The position numbers and the translations under genes were made by a program. A DNA stretch of 64,000 nt from Channa striata. Lineage: Eukaryota; Chordata; Actinopteri; Anabantiformes; Channidae. Below are positions 35,701 through 47,823 of this stretch, piece after piece (the stretch's first letter is position 1; each line of letters opens with the position of its first letter). The DNA lies in the NCBI GenBank assembly GCA_033026295.1, contig CM065176.1, forward strand, positions 8,969,945 through 9,033,944, given 5' to 3'. The notes beneath the pieces are model-generated. The model was not told the origin of the DNA, ran no database searches, and saw only the letters and a list, made by a program, of their open reading frames with translations.

Positions 35701-37280
35701 GAAGTTTTCTACCAAATATTCAGAGAATAGGAAAATAGGTCCCAAGTTTCTAGTCCTAATTGTGACAGTTCAGGCTATTAGATCAGTGGAAGCTGTCGAT
35801 TAATCTCCAGTCGTGTTGAACAGATGTCAGTCTTTGTTATCTTGGATTTTTCTTCGGTGATCAGGGAAACGTTTGCAGTTGAGCGAGTACGGCCGCTGTC
35901 TGTGTGTGGTGACAGGGCCGAGTAATGTGGGTGATTAAAACAAAACGACGTCTTTGCAGGCAGCAAACCAGGAAAGGACAGACATTCATCGTCCCTCTGT
36001 GTTTCATTCACGCACTTGTCCCACTGCTCAGCTCTCCATATTCTCACACTCTCAGCTCACAGCTCTCGTCTGCAGCTGTTCAAATATTGTGACATGTGAT
36101 CCCAGCCTGGCACAAAGAGAGCTTGTAATAAGCGCCCGGGACACAAAGACTGGGAGAGCAGGGAGCTCATCTCTGGGCCCTGTCCCCACCTCCCGACCCA
36201 GACACACAGCTTTGTATTTATTGTGCATCGTGCAACATTTCATGTGGGGCAGTTGCCTCCGCAGTCACACAAAACTCTGGCGGCTACCGCTCTTACGTTG
36301 TCGCCCACAATCGTGTAAAACAAACACGGCGATCGGGAAAACAGAGGAGGAGCATCATGTACATCACTGAACAAGACCGTGGGCCCATGACGTCTCAGGG
36401 CCTCTGTCTGAAATGAGTGTTGTTGCCAAATTACAGGGTTAACGTAAAAGAAAAAAAGCCAGAAGCAGAGAATACACAAATAGATGAACAAATCCCACTC
36501 ACTGAAGACCAACAGTTGGAATTCCTTATCTCCTAAAAGAACAACTCAGCTTGTTCTCTGTATTTCCACGGCTTTGTCACTCATTAACAAGACGTTCAGA
36601 GTCTTTTACGGCATCATCCTGCTGCTGCTGGATTCTGTGCACCCTGCAGCCTCTAACACACACGGATGGGATCAAGTGGACAATTACATCATCTATTACT
36701 GATGATGAGATGTGGAAAGATTATCTGCGGCTTCAACTCATCTCTGAGAGCAGGATGGACAATTCCAGTTAGGAAGTTTAGGACTAAAGAGACTAATAAA
36801 AAAATTAATGAATGAGTAATTGAAATGAAGAGACTTTGTATGATGTATGTCTGCTTTTTGTCTTGGTTCTTCAGGCTTGAAGATATGAAATAATACTTTG
36901 ATCTGAGGCTCCTGTGCACACTTGCATTGCCTGAATATACTAAACATGGCTGTGAGGCTTGAAAGCAAGTGAGGAGGCCCATTAACAACATGGAGTTAGT
37001 ACCATTTCATGTTGCTTTTGTGGCTCCTAGAGCGTATTTAAAAAATCAGGGCCAAATCTGGCTTACAGTTCTCAGAGAAAGTTTAACATAAAAAGAAAAA
37101 AACAAAAATGACTTTTACAAGCAGCTAATAATGCCTGTGTGTGCATTTGAACCACATTTTGCCTCTATGACATCAGCTCTCACTAGTGACCTTATGTCAT
37201 CCCTCATAAAGTTTTTTTATTGTGAGAAAGACAGAAACATTCCTGTTATCACCTCTTAAAAACCCAAGTGAGATGATTCC
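26721..37280. other. Intergenic, no gene supported
   Basis: Open frames are short and of random composition on both strands. Visible features are a C-run and pyrimidine tract at about 29.33-29.39 kb, a short GC-richer block at 29.40-29.54 kb with a CACGTG E-box, and a G-run at 29928-29935. I recognise no coding exon or RNA gene. Confidence 0.6.
29426..29466. promoter_or_regulatory. X-box-like motif and CACGTG E-box
   Basis: GTCGTCATGGTAAC (29426-29439) is one mismatch from an RFX X-box, and TCACGTGACC (29457-29466) contains a palindromic E-box close to the TFEB/USF type. Two such motifs 17 bp apart could mark an enhancer or promoter, but chance is not excluded. Confidence 0.2.
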
Positions 37281-37291
37281 ATTGAGTCATT

Positions 37292-37530
37292 TGCGTTTAC
37301 ATTTAGTTATTTGGCAGATGTTTTTATCCAAAGTGACTTACGAGTGAGATACAGGCGAGTAAAAATGTAAGTCATGGAGAAAACATCGACGCAAGCAGAG
37401 TTTTGTTTTCAGCAGTTTTTTGAATATTGGGGGTGAGGTTGCTGAGCGTGCAGAGCTCGGAAGCTCATTCCCCCATCGTGGAATCACTGAGCTGAAGGGT
37501 TTCGATTGGTGTATTTTTTGACACATTTAC
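37292..37530 (-). mobile_element. L2-like LINE 3' fragment
   Basis: On the minus strand, 37526 to about 37400 reads WGNELPSSARSATSPPIFKK LLKTKL. This matches the usual C-terminus of fish LINE reverse-transcriptase proteins (WNSLP...R...FK..LKT.L). It is followed by GTAAGTCACTTTGGATAAAA and ACATCTGCCAAATAACTAAA, the typical L2-type 3' tail. The 5' part is absent, so this is a dead, 5'-truncated copy. Confidence 0.7.
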
Positions 37531-38036
37531 ATTCATAAAGGAGAAGGACTGCCATTTGTTTCTTTAAAAGTACAAATTATAATATTTCTGAAAAAACAGG
37601 TTTGTAGATTTAGATGGTGAACATTAAAATTCTTAAATTTGTGACATTAAACTGTTGATCCTCATGAGCTGATCCAAACCGGTTTGCGCTTTTAAAGTGA
37701 TTTTAAAAGACATGGCTCTTGATTTCCATTTACTATTAATACATGCATAGAAAATTAAATTCCATAATCTTTAGCAAAATTTTAGAAAGCAGTTTTATGA
37801 TGCAGTATAATAACAGAGCAAAGTTTTACTAAACACAAAGAGTATTTTTTCTTCAACGTTTTATTGTCTATAGAAACATTACTGTCATTATCTTCTCATA
37901 TGAAAATCTGCAAATTTACCAGAAATACATTTTTACATTTTATCAAACAGCAATCAACAGCTGGAAAGTGGTTTTAGATGGAGTAAATTATGGAGCTTTT
38001 ATTTTCTTTGAAAATAGTTATATGGAAATTATCATG

Positions 38037-38150
38037 TCTTTTTGCATGTGGGAGGAAGCTGAAGTGCTCAGAGAAAAGCCACACAGACACAGGGAGGAGA
38101 TGACGACTCGAGGCCACAGAGGGTCCTGAGTTCAGGCGCCATGTTGCCCT
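38037..38150. repeat. Second copy of the dispersed fish repeat
   Basis: GCATGTGGGAGGAAGCTGAA, GTGCTCAGAGAAAAGCCACA and CAGACACAGGGAGGAGATGA match the 3' half of the same dispersed family as at 16.4 kb (usual form: GTGGGAGGAAGCCGGAGTACCC, AGAAAACCCACGCAGACACGGGGAG). It contains no gene. Confidence 0.6.
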
Positions 38151-41079
38151 GAAGCACAAAGGCTCAGTTCTGTAGAGAGGGACGTTATCATTTTCATCCT
38201 GTGATAGCGTCATGATCAAAGGGCATCTCCCCCCTGAACCATGACATCACAACAGGAAGTAAACGATCCTGTGACGGTGGCACCATTGGAAAAGGCAGGA
38301 GATCCTCACAATATGGCGCACGTCAACAAATATTCAGCACTAGGTGAAGTCGACTTGACATCCTCTATTCATTGTCAGCCACCAAACTGCTTGTACTGGG
38401 CTGGTTTGAACAACCTGTTGGACAACGGTTTTAAATTTAGTTCTCTTTAGATGAGCCGAACTCTTTAAGGCGAACCAGAAAGTGAACGAGGATAGTTTTC
38501 ACTTTGAACCAACAGCAAAAGGCGAACTCGCTCCCAGTGCACAGGTTTAGAAAGCCTGGAAATGAAGTCTGAGGGGCGTTTACATATGAACTAATCGGCC
38601 ACAGTCCGTTTTAAGGGGAAAAAAGGGACCAAGTGTGAAAACACAAACGTTGGGCAAAAAGGATTCCCACAGTCCATGTGGCGGGATGGTTTAACGAAAT
38701 CCAGAACTGTGCATTTCAGCACATAATCCCTGCTGTTCTCCCACTAAGCGCTGCTCACGCTCAGCTCGCTGCCTGTCCCTCGGGTGTGGAACCTGCATGA
38801 GTGCCCAGCTGGAATCCCCACCCCGTCCGACGGGCTGCCTTTAATCTGGCATTCAGCTGCGACTCTTGATCCGTACAGTGGACATTTTTACAAAAACACC
38901 GTCCCCTGCAAACTCACGCACAAGTCCAACAGCCGATTGTGTGGTTTTGGTTGCGTGAGTCTTTGTTTAGTCCTGTAGTGACTGAGAAAGGGCTTTTCAC
39001 AGGACAGAAACAGGGTTAAACGCACTGAAATATAAAATATAAACACATTAATACACGGTGTCAAAAACATTATTCATGCCTCCCTCATCAGTTTTATTTT
39101 GTCAAAGATGAGTGACTGACAAACCACCTGCCTGACACTTGATCCTGGAGGGTTTGGGCAGAAGAACCATGGAGACAGGTGCAACAACGACCTCAGTCCA
39201 GTTTCTCTCCACCCTCTCACTGCGTGTGTGTGTGTGTGGATATGAGTCATACATCTGAATGTGTGTTTCATCTATTTATGAATGCCTGACCCTCATGTGT
39301 TGGACCTCATGCCAGCACCAGTTGGCCTCTGTGTTCATAACACACTTGTGCACATTTACCTGTAGGCATACCATACAAGACACACGTAAAGTACAACACA
39401 CATTAACACCCTGAGCTTCACGGTAACAAGCAAACACTTATTATAAAGCCGTGTTCATCATTGTGTTATTATTATGATCACTTGGGGGCAGTCCAATCAG
39501 CTGTGAGCACAACATTGACACATGTTCTTGTAAAGTTGGCATCTATTAAAGTAGTAAGCAGCAAATGGCAAACACACCCATTTATCCCTCGTCTGGAGTT
39601 TAAGGAGCATTCCAGCAAAAGTCCAGAGCATAATCTCGTTTGAGATCTGTTGTAGGATGAATGACACTGTAAGTGCTGAGCTGTAGGTGTGTTACTGCAA
39701 TTAGCACGGATCTCTCGTTTATCTCAGTATGAAAAATGAAAAATGAACAATTTGCCACATTCATTTCTTTCGGTCTTTGTAAAAGCAAAACCAAGTATTT
39801 AGTGGAATTAAAACAAGCCAGGACGCTGATTTGGTCGTGCTGAATGCGAGTCCAGCCTGCTTTGTTCTGGCACCAGAGGATTAAATGTCAGCTGGTCTTG
39901 TTTCCCCATGTGTTTCATTTAGTGCTGACATCCATGGTTGGGGTTAGGTTTTAGGTTGGGCTATGATCACACAAAACACATTTAAACTCAGCGCTGGGGT
40001 CGACCCAGAGCTGCCAGAATTTGCACTGGGACTCATTTCAGCAGAGGATCATCCCCAGTTACAGTAGCGGTGCCTCAGCAAACTTTGGGCTACACGTCGA
40101 CCTTCGTCTGGTATTTATCATAAACCTTGCCAGAGTCTGGCAAACAGGTGTCGAGGACTTGAGCTGCTGTTTAGCCAAGCAGGCTCGGACATTTTACCAT
40201 CGTCCCCCCGCCCTCGCACATCTGGGCACACACAACACAGACAGTTACCACGGAGGCCACATTTTTCAGGTCATTCAGGTCACCGCTGTATTAACAGGTT
40301 AATGTGAGGAGGTGGAAACTGAGGGCATGTAGGGAGACGATAGATCCAGAGAAAAACCGCCTCTCGACAACACTGCCGTCTGTGATCTAAGCGACAACAG
40401 ATGTGTCATTGTCTATTAGAAACACCACAGCCTCTGAGAGAGCTGCTCTTTGTTGACTGTTTTTTTGACAATTGTTCTCACATGAGGCCGTAAATAAAGT
40501 GGTCAAACTTGTAAAAATAAAAAAAATAAATCAGTTCCGTGCCACATCATGGTGGATCTTCCTCGTGTATTTGAACAGAGACTGTATATAGAAGTCAGCA
40601 GTGTTTTATCATAATGATACGGCATCCATATGTTCCGTTTGTAGTCCAGTGAAATGCGGATCATTATTAAACAGTAGACCACTATTTCATTTTAATCGTT
40701 GTGTTTGGTTTCCAAATGTTTTTAGTACAAACTTTTTTTTTTTTTTGCATTTATCTTGGATTCTGCGGACAAAATGCGTCAAGTTTTCTTTTCTTTCAGC
40801 ATGTCCTTATCACATGTGGATGCCACAAAGCCTGACAACACTCATCTGCACTGAAAGATGAAAGTGTCACACCTAGTTTTCCAGCCCTCCCTCATCTGAC
40901 ACACACCCAGTGCAAATAACAACATTTTGTTGGGGACGTAACCGCCTGAGTGACCCCCTGTACGACTGATCCAAACACTGGATATGCTCCACGTGCACAC
41001 TGTGAAAAAAGCTGTGTGTTTGAAGACAAAGGTTCGGAACACAATATACACTGGGTCACAAAAAGCTGTGTGTCCCCGA

Positions 41080-42010
41080 AACCCAAGGCACAGACAGGAT
41101 GGAGGAGTTGATCAGAAGGCCAACATGTTAACAGCCCTTGGTTAGCCGTGGTGGAACATGGTGCCAGTCACTAGCCTGGCCAATGTGAGCAGCCCTTGTT
41201 AAATTGTTTACTCATAGGACAGGTCCAATAACAAGGACGGACAACATGTGTCCTGGAGACGCACAATGCAGAAGACACATCATATCCATCATCAATCTAC
41301 AAAACTGAAACAGACTCATGATGGACCTTATCTCACCCAAAAAGTTCAAGCCTATTCAGGCCATCAGGGAATGTGCCAAGGATGAAAGGAGAACTCGAAA
41401 ACGCACTTCACTGGTGGAGGGGTGGAATTTACACGTTGGTGCTCAGTATGTTGCACAGGTGAGACTGGTCTGGAGCTGCTGATGGCCTGAAGGGCCGCAC
41501 AACAGGTCCGACTCATGCGGGAGCTGAAAGAGGACCTGCACGAGGGCTGAACCTGTTGTCTTGGGTACCTGACTGTCCAGTGGTCGAGGTTGTCAACATG
41601 GTGCTCAGGTAAGATTGGTGGCACCAGTCACCCACGAGTAGAGGACGTCTTCTGATGCAAACCACAAGTCAGTGCCACCTGACGACTGCAAGGTCATAGG
41701 CAGGTGGCCCAGTGAGCATGGAAGTGTGACAGAGAATGTTCCCAGATGAAACACCTTCATGAACCACAAAGTCCATCCGCCAACAAACAGCCCATTTATG
41801 ATATGCATGACCTGGATGGATGAGAACCTTCACCTTCAGAGTCCCACTGGTGCTCAGAGGGTTTCGGATTCTGTGGCTGTTGCTTCTCAGAGACTCAGGT
41901 CCTTTGATCATTGCTAAAGCAGGCTTTAGTCAGAGCCTGGCCATGCTAGGCCTACTGGGATCACACGTGATCCAACAGTGCACATTCCTTCCATCTACTT
42001 CCACCAGCAA
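41080..42010 (-). other. Unidentified GC-richer segment, possible decayed element
   Basis: Three open stretches in different minus-strand frames abut: 41911-41669, 41808-41605 and 41624-41364. That is what a frame-broken old coding sequence or mobile element can look like. CAGCCCTTGGTTA (41138-41150) and CAGCCCTTGTTAA recur within 60 bp. I recognise no domain, and the function is unknown. Confidence 0.25.
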
Positions 42011-44021
42011 CCAGATTAAAGGAATCAAGCAAATGTTTTAGAACGTGAACTAGAATGTGTGATAAAAACATGAGCAGGTTGGTTGCGCAGCCAACCCTGA
42101 TCTACAAAAGAGAAGAGCAGATCACAAAATACAACCCTGCAGCGTCCATCTGCCGAACGCAACAAGGCTATTAGAGAAATAATGGCTTAATAGGATTATG
42201 TGCTGATTATTGTCTGTGAGGAATGGGTTCGCAAAAAAAAAAAGACTTTAAAACAAAATGCTTTTATCAGGTTTTCCCTTTGCAGATTGCCGATGCTCCC
42301 CCGAACACTGGGTGGTATTCAGGGGGTTGAGTGCACATCCTGTCCAGGCCTCCTCGCTCACGTACACACTTGCACTAAACATAATCTGTCCGAAGCTGCC
42401 AGAGGCTCATTCCGCTGCTGCTGTTGATGGACTGTCCCGAAAAGATCCAGAGGCTGAGGCCTGCGGGGCAGCAGTGCAGACAGATCCAGTGTCTGCTGAC
42501 AGGGATTAACACGGTCAGAGATCCGTTTCTGCCACACCAGGTAGCTTAAAAAAACACCTCTGCCACTGCAGCGTGAGCCGAGCGCTGATTTTAAACGAAA
42601 CAATGCATGTTGTACATTATGGTCCCCTCATCACCAGTGGTAATGGGAACGGTGCTGGTGGTGGAGGAGTCGTAGCAGCAGCTGACAGGCAGGATCAGTG
42701 TCTGAAGTCAGAGCAGAGGGCAGCTGCTGAGCAAACGGCCACACTCTCGTGAATGACAGCTATTCACATCCCCCTTGAACATCACATGAGCGCTGCCTCC
42801 TACTCAGCACAGCGCCGGACAATATCACACTGTGTCTTCTGCTACAGTAGAAGCAGGCGGGGAGGGAGCGAGGCAGGGAGACAGATAAACTGTACCGTGA
42901 CCTTCAGGACGGCGATTGTCCAACGGCAACAAAAGGGGGAAAAGTTTGTATAAGCGGGTTTTACCTGACCTGACACACCGCAGTGTGACGGTGCATTTAA
43001 AACTGCTACTGTTGGTACTAACCTAAGGAAAAATATGGACATTAAGCTGCAACTGGGACAGAACAAGCCTTTGGCCTAAAAAAACCTTCACATCTCTGCC
43101 CCACAACTGAGACTGTAGGTCCATTCCTCGTCTCTGTTACGTCACACGACGCCACAAACATCCGCACGCCGCGTTACCCTTTCCAGCTCTGACTTCATCC
43201 TCCTCCCCCTCACAACCCTGCTTCCTGCTCTCTTCCTGTATTTGCTGACTCTGACATCAGACAGAAAAAATGAAAAATGATTCGATTACAGGACAACATG
43301 TCGCTGTGACCCCTCAGCACCGGGTGGGCTGGTGGAGAGACGGGAGGAGAAGTGATGGTGAGAGCGAGAAGGGGGAGGGGGGGGGGCGGTCAGCATTTAG
43401 TAAACAGAGAGGAGCTGCAGTGACATCATTACTGCTGAACTGGTCAAAAAAAAAAAAGAGAAGAAAATATTAAAGAAACAGCGGAAAAGTGTTGCCCTGT
43501 AAAATGTCCACACACAAGCATCATCCTTCTGGGACAGCAGCGCCAAGTGACCCCTTAACTGGATGCTGCAGAAGACTGAGTGACTGACTGCTGCAGTGGG
43601 TCTATCAGCCAACCAATCCTGCTGCTAATGATTCAGAGACAGATTTTTTTTTTTTTTTTATGATTCATAGACAGCATCTCCCAGGCCAGGCCGCGTGTTG
43701 CATAATCTGAAAAACGCTGTGATGATGGTAAACAAAAAGGGTGAGGGCTCCGGCGTCTCACACTGCAACAATATTTACAGCCGTAACTGATGACATCATA
43801 GGCTGATGCAAAACAAAACAAAAAATATACTTGCTTATTCGTCATCGTCAAACCAGGGGCTTCTGTGCGTGTGACGGGCGGCCGGAGGGACAACACGTGT
43901 CACGGAGACCGAGTGCAACAAACACAGACTCACACTGAACATACAGCACACACACACGGTCTGATTGGGAAACTCATCCTATTGCATCCAAACATTCCTA
44001 AGATGTTACTCCCATGTTAGT

Positions 44022-44050
44022 GCACACACACACACACACACACACACACA
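44022..44050. repeat. (CA)n microsatellite
   Basis: About 14 CA units at the edge of the CpG-rich block. Confidence 0.93.
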
Positions 44051-44051
44051 A

Positions 44052-44290
44052 CACAAAACATGACACACGGTGGCGGTCTACTCACAACGGCTGCGGATTC
44101 TGTGCCGGGAGCAGTGCGAACGATGGAACGCGGCGCGTCCTCCTCCCGGCTCTGCTGTCCGTCACCAGCTGACCGACGAAAAAGCGAGAGCGGTCGAAGA
44201 CAGAGAGGACGAGGAAAGACAAGGACAGACAGATCTGCAGTGCTGGAACTCAAGTCAGTCTGCTAATGCTCGGATGCGTTCTGCCTCCCT
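44052..44290 (-). promoter_or_regulatory. Isolated CpG-rich block with minus-strand splice donor
   Basis: CpGs are dense (AACGATGGAACGCGGCGCGT, GACCGACGAAAAAGCGAGAG) in otherwise CpG-poor intergenic DNA. On the minus strand GCAGCCGTT|GTGAGT is a good donor (exon end 44086). The nearest gene in that direction is mical3, 18 kb away, so this could be an alternative upstream first exon for it, or the promoter of an unknown non-coding RNA. A plus-strand donor, CCAAG|GTCAGT near 44313, leaves the other direction open. Confidence 0.4.
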
Positions 44291-44487
44291 CCCTCCCTCC
44301 CAGTTTTCTCCAAGGTCAGTGGGTAGACCTGCTTATTGGACTCCTCCCTTAGTGGACAAGCGCTTCCCTCCTCATACCTTCCCACAGCGTGGACACCCAG
44401 GCGATAACTATCGTCATGATCCAGATTAACTCCTGGGTGTGCTCTTGTTGTGCTACACTGGGCTGAGCTAGACTCAGCAGACAGGCT

Positions 44488-44514
44488 GACAGACAGACAG
44501 ACAGACAGACAGAC
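44488..44514. repeat. (GACA)n microsatellite
   Basis: Six to seven GACA units. Confidence 0.9.
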
Positions 44515-46118
44515 GGGATTACTGTAAGGAGCAGGGCCAGGGGCAACCAGTCCGGGTGCAATGGGACAGTCCTAAACTCTGCATGGGGACACAGCTTTCC
44601 ATCTCCCACTCAAAGGATAAAAGATGCTGACTTTCACAAATGTCCAGAAAGCAAAGACATTTTGCACTGTGCTGACATGATTGGCACAGACTATAAGGTC
44701 ATAAAAATATATATGCATAAATCGTACCTGGGACACAAATGCAGCACAGCAGCAAGCAATAACCATAATTTTGTCGTTTTAAGTGGACAGCAGATTATTT
44801 GCTCCTGTGTTTGGAGCCACGTAAACATGGACGAGCTTCACCGACTGTGTGTATGTGCACAAACTCCTGCTGCCTTGTGCCGTCCACCCCCTGCAGAGCA
44901 AGTTCAACAGATCTGCTCAGCATTTAGATGCATCACTGGGTGGTTTTAGATTCTGTGATGGGATTAAAGTGGAGAAGCGTCTGATGGGATGAGATGAAAC
45001 ACAACGTGGGACTTACTCCTTGTACAGCGAACCGGCTGAAATAAATGATTAAATGCTGAAAGTGCATGTGACTGTTGACATATTTAAAACAGTCTTATTA
45101 AAACCAAGTTGTTTTAGTTGTTTTGAAAACCTGCTTTTCAAATGATTATTAAGATATTGCTTAACAACACACGCATCTTCCTTCATCAAATCAATACGTG
45201 ACTTCCCCATTAAAAGAGAGTCAACCATCTTTCAGGAGTCCTAGAAACATCCTTGGGAATTTGTTACATCATCTGCATCAAGGGAAGTTGTTTACGTGAG
45301 TAAAGAACATGCGCTTTTCTTGTGAAGTGCTGCCGCCCTCTGTCTGTTTGTGGTAAGTACAACACCTGACACGAGATGAGCAGAATATGTTTCAACTGTT
45401 CAAACAAATCAAAAAAGGACTGAAACTCAGACGTTGGTAATGCACTTAGAATTCAAAGACACGTCAGTGGTGACACTTTGATTTGTATTTCTAGAAGCTT
45501 GAAACAGCATTCGCAAAAACAAAACAAAAGAAATGCAATAAAACATGCAATCACTCAAAGGTAAAGTTGGGCCAGCCAACAAATCATTTGCAAAAAAGGA
45601 CAACACAGGAATAAATGAAAGACAACGACAGTAAAATCCAAATCAACTGAGGATGAGCACAGATGAACCGTTGTTACAGTACAGAACCAGTAGATGGAGG
45701 CATACAGTGCGAGATCGGTGACATGAAACAAAATGAAACAGGGATGAAATAGGAAATTAAACATACAATGACAATTCTTGATCAGCTCAGTGCGGCTTCA
45801 TTTCATTATCATTCAGAGAAACAACAGGCCATATTTGTGCTTCTGCATAGAACTGAATTCCTTCTTTGTGTGACTAAGAAAGAATATGGAGATAATAAAA
45901 CACTGGCAGACAATTCCCGTCTGATTTAATGCCTAATCTGTTCAGGTGAGTCCATAAGGCAAATCACACGACCAACAAATTGATGCATGAAATCACCCTC
46001 TGCTTAAGAAAAGCAGGGAGCTGTGTAGGAAAAATTGACAATTTGCTACATCATACTGGTAACACACACCAAAGCAAACTCTACTTTTAAAATCTGTCTT
46101 TAGTTTTTTTTTTTCCAG
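44515..46118. other. Intergenic, no gene supported
   Basis: Plain AT-rich sequence with no recognised element. It lies between the CpG-rich block and the likely 3' end of kiaa1549. Confidence 0.6.
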
Positions 46119-46124
46119 TTTATT
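46119..46124 (-). terminator. Candidate kiaa1549 polyadenylation signal
   Basis: AATAAA on the minus strand, the first one downstream of the kiaa1549 stop. Cleavage would be expected some 10-30 nt further left, in AT-rich sequence. More distal signals are possible. Confidence 0.35.
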
Positions 46125-47583
46125 TGAATTTAAATTAAACATCACTTCAGGTCCCGAAATATCACAACATGTCAGGGGAGGAACGAGTTCGTTGAAAAGA
46201 AACAACAAAAAAAAAGCATTATTTCTAACAATGCAGGGACATTTGATGTAGTTGCATGAGACTGGGTAAATCTTGGGAGATATTGACAGCACATAAACAT
46301 GACAGGTTGAAGTAAATCACAAATGACAACAAATTCTATATTCTGTGTCCTGTGCTAATAAAAACGCAAAGCGAATCTAAAATACTGCATGAAACAAAGC
46401 TGGTGAATCAGAATGGAGTCGACAGAATCCTTTGACTTTCTCTCGTTAAAAGGCGATCAACGATCTATCGAGCGTCCGTTTTACCGTGTTGTCCGTTACA
46501 AATCTCTTCTGAAAAACCTGAGCTGTACCAAGTAGTCTGCATACAGTACATCAAAGTACAACCAAATACTGAGTACAACAATTCAAAGTGTCAAGTTCAA
46601 ACGTCTGTGCCTGCGTCTCGGAACCCTGCCTCTGACCTGCCGTGTTTCAATACGCTCGTTTCAAGGCCATGTCTGTCTAGCTGTTAGCAGCTAAACATAA
46701 ATAACAAAGACAGGGTTAAACATGTAAAAAAATGTACATTTATGCTGGATACACGAAGAGGTCATAAAACTAGTCTGTGCTACTGCACTAAGGAGGGAAA
46801 CAATAGGTAGTGTTGTAAGTGTGTAGTCTCTGTGGATGCCCCTTTGTGTTTGCTGCTTGAACGGGCTCGCTGGCTGTGAACTGCCAGGAGACGGGGTCAG
46901 GTGAACTACATCACAGTGTCAAGGCATAGCATGGCTCATCATGGCAGAAAACAGGAAGTAGCACCTGATGGCGATAAAGGGGTTCAGAGCCTGCACTGGG
47001 AAAAAAAAGACGACTCCCCGTATAATAGTTAAAGGAATGTAAAAAAAAAATACAAATCCCAGAACATTTCTTGAAATAACACGTCATGCGGGGTTTTGAT
47101 ACTGAATGTTGTGAAGGCAGCATGAGAATGCAACATCGACAGAATACTGAAGGAGTCGAGAGCAATGTAACAAAATCAGGTAAGTCCGGAATGAGGATCA
47201 ACAGAGGAGCCAAGAACTTGGCGTGATCCTTCCCTCATCCACAATGAAATGCAGGGCCACAACATTAGCAAGACAGGTCCAGGCACATCTTCACACCTCG
47301 TCGGAAAAAGGTCCAGCACACATTGCTCAAATTGTTCTTTGTTTTCTAACACTCTCTCTGGTTTGACATACTGCAGTCGAACTGATTCTGTATCAACCAC
47401 CCGATCGTTCAGTTTCTCTGTCTCTTCTGCTCGGAATCACGTAGAGCCACCTCTTTACTTTACTGTAGCAGGACTGTCTCTCTGCTGTACACCCTCGGGG
47501 ACTTCCACGGGAAGCATTGTCAGATTAGGTGAAGCGAGCAGGCAGGGTCAGTGGCATGACTGGTTAGGCTGGAGGCCGCGCCT
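46119..47583 (-). other. kiaa1549: kiaa1549 3'UTR (predicted extent)
   Basis: After the stop at 47584-47586, minus-strand sequence runs on without further conserved coding. The first AATAAA on the minus strand that I found is at 46124-46119, which would give a 3'UTR of about 1.46 kb. Short open frames here have no resemblance to known proteins. Confidence 0.4.
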
Positions 47584-47823
47584 TCAGCTGTGGTAGCTGG
47601 GCACAGCTGCCTGTTTCTGGGAAAGACGCAACAGCTCCTCCCTGATGGCCTTGATTAGAGAGGCAGAGGAGTGGGCCGGAGGAGACGTGTTGAGGGGCGG
47701 TGGAGCTGACATATAGCCCACCACAGAGGGGTCAAGGTGGTTGGGGGGTACAGAAGGGTCCCTGATACCACTTCTGGGCATCTGGAAGATAGAGGAGGAT
47801 GAGTATTCAGGGCAGTCCAGGAA
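47584..47823 (-). CDS. kiaa1549: kiaa1549 last coding exon, C-terminus
   Basis: It encodes FLDCPEYSSSSIFQMPRSGI and a Pro-rich stretch, ending SSASLIKAIREELLRLSQKQ AAVPSYHS and TGA at 47586-47584. The amphipathic LIKAIREELLRLSQKQ helix is the family's C-terminal signature. Acceptor TGCCTTCAG|TTCCTG. Confidence 0.95.
   Translation of the reverse strand, partial: FLDCPEYSSSSIFQMPRSGIRDPSVPPNHLDPSVVGYMSAPPPLNTSPPAHSSASLIKAIREELLRLSQKQAAVPSYHS

Larger units (their letters stand above)
37531..44040. other. Intergenic, no gene supported
   Basis: Apart from the dispersed repeat at 38.04-38.15 kb, I see no recognised element. The part from about 41.0 to 42.0 kb has a different texture (less AT-rich, three neighbouring open frames on the minus strand, short internal duplications) and may be a decayed mobile element or pseudogene of unknown kind. 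Confidence 0.5.

Noticed and set aside
46911..47400. Two minus-strand open frames after the kiaa1549 stop
   Set aside because: They are 3'UTR sequence: no acceptor context and no similarity to the conserved tail, which already ends at 47584.
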